Positions 63,549 through 64,000 of a DNA stretch of 64,000 nucleotides are shown one piece after another (position 1 is the stretch's first letter; each line of letters begins with the position of its first letter). Source of the DNA: Acidovorax carolinensis (GTDB taxonomy: Bacteria > Pseudomonadota > Gammaproteobacteria > Burkholderiales > Burkholderiaceae_C). A program made the position numbers and the translations under genes. The stretch covers positions 1,612,001-1,676,000 of the forward strand of contig NZ_CP021361.1 in assembly GCF_002157145.1 (NCBI RefSeq). The letters run 5' to 3'. Below the pieces are notes generated by a model. That model saw nothing but the letters and a program-made list of their open reading frames with translations. It searched no databases and had not been told where the DNA came from.

Positions 63549-64000
63549 TCAGCGCAGCGGGAATCCGGCACCATGCAGCGCCTCGACCAGCCGATGGCGC
63601 CCCTTGAGGGATTCGGCATTGCGCAGGCGCTCCAGCACCACGTTGCTCCAGCCGACCTGGGGCAGACCTTCGCTGGCCTGGAAGCCGCTGAGCTGCGCGT
63701 CGTAATCGCCAATTTCGGCATCCAGGCTGTCGGGGGCGGTGTAGCGCTCGTGGTGCAGCACCGTGGTCTGGGGCAGGCGGGGCTTGATGGCGGCGGGGTG
63801 TGCCGGGTCGGGATGGCCCACGACCAGGCCAAACACCGGGAACACCCCCTGGGGCGTGCCCACCACCTCGGCCACGGCCTCGGGCTGGTTGCGCAGCGCG
63901 CCGATGTACACGGTGCCCAGGCCCAGCGCCTCCGCTGCCACCACGGCGTTCTGCGCGGCCAGGGCCGCATCGATCACGGCCATGAGGTAGGTGTCCAGGT
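63549..64000 (-). CDS. Nitroreductase-type NADPH-dependent flavin oxidoreductase (5' part cut by window edge)
   Basis: The last ~150 residues are visible. DAALAAQNAVVAAEALGLGT then VYIGALRNQPEAVAEVVGTP and GVFPVFGLVVGHPDPAHPAA are typical of NfsA-like oxidoreductases, and the C-terminus has PRLPQTTVLHHERYTAP and YDAQLSGFQASEG. These FMN enzymes reduce nitroaromatics or quinones. The frame is open to the right edge, so the start lies outside the window. Confidence 0.82.
   Translation of the reverse strand, partial: LDTYLMAVIDAALAAQNAVVAAEALGLGTVYIGALRNQPEAVAEVVGTPQGVFPVFGLVVGHPDPAHPAAIKPRLPQTTVLHHERYTAPDSLDAEIGDYDAQLSGFQASEGLPQVGWSNVVLERLRNAESLKGRHRLVEALHGAGFPLR

Overview
The window looks like a chromosomal stretch of a high-GC betaproteobacterium of the Comamonadaceae (Acidovorax-like). 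This is inferred from gene content (zapB-zapA, PhaR, EF-P with an arginine at position 32 plus EarP, several Bug-type solute-binding proteins, catB-catC-catA, RIC/NsrR) and from two families of dispersed intergenic repeats that I recognise from this family. No phage, insertion sequence, CRISPR array or rRNA was found. There is one tRNA (Val-GAC).

Layout. 1-330: end of a zapB-zapA pair on the minus strand. 380-18533: one B12 super-cluster on the plus strand. A cobalamin riboswitch precedes btuB, followed by cbiA, cobU, btuF, btuC, btuD, an ExbB/TolQ-like gene, a DUF2149 (ExbD-like) gene, cobN, cobO, bluB, cbiB, cobC, cobQ and cobT. Nearly all are joined by 4-base ATGA/GTGA overlaps, so this is probably one translationally coupled operon for corrinoid uptake and the late steps of cobalamin assembly. 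No corrin-ring genes are present here, and neither is cobS. 18566-19212: an AbrB-Doc toxin-antitoxin pair. 19362-20491: a diguanylate cyclase. 20641-25199: a catechol branch (catB, catC, a Bug protein, catA) facing a LysR regulator. 25340-36099: housekeeping and metabolic genes (nth, aminotransferase, slyX, fadH, aldo/keto reductase, DEAD helicase, yciH, argP/argO) and a MetQ with an internal deletion. 36681-39204: a DUF1566 protein and a nitrosative-stress group (truncated globin, RIC repair protein, NsrR). 39276-49305: serB, a CbiM-like membrane protein, mfd, ispD-ispF, ompR/envZ and a SIMPL protein. 49466-56762: bdhA, a hydrolase, relA, tRNA-Val, phaR, rimO and efp. 56911-64000: earP, a LysR gene, a CoA-transferase/HMG-CoA-lyase-type pair with two Bug proteins, and a partial nitroreductase.

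Two whole-window patterns matter for any reader. First, at least 17 positions show a single missing base, almost all in or beside short G or C runs, that breaks an otherwise intact conserved protein (six in cobN alone). All go in the same direction (one base lost), so I treat them as probable sequencing or assembly errors and annotate the genes across them. Second, about fourteen copies of a short palindromic repeat with a core like TAGCGCTTG..AAGCGC..AGCTAT are scattered through the window. Several lie inside reading frames (cobU, btuD, cbiB, the SIMPL signal peptide, twice in earP), where they are translated as tolerated insertions.

The most interesting system is the exbB-like/DUF2149/cobN trio. 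The CobN here has a signal peptide and a C-terminal membrane helix and is not accompanied by the usual CobS/CobT chelatase subunits. This suggests a membrane-anchored, possibly proton-motive-force-powered envelope complex acting on corrinoids rather than a cytoplasmic cobaltochelatase.
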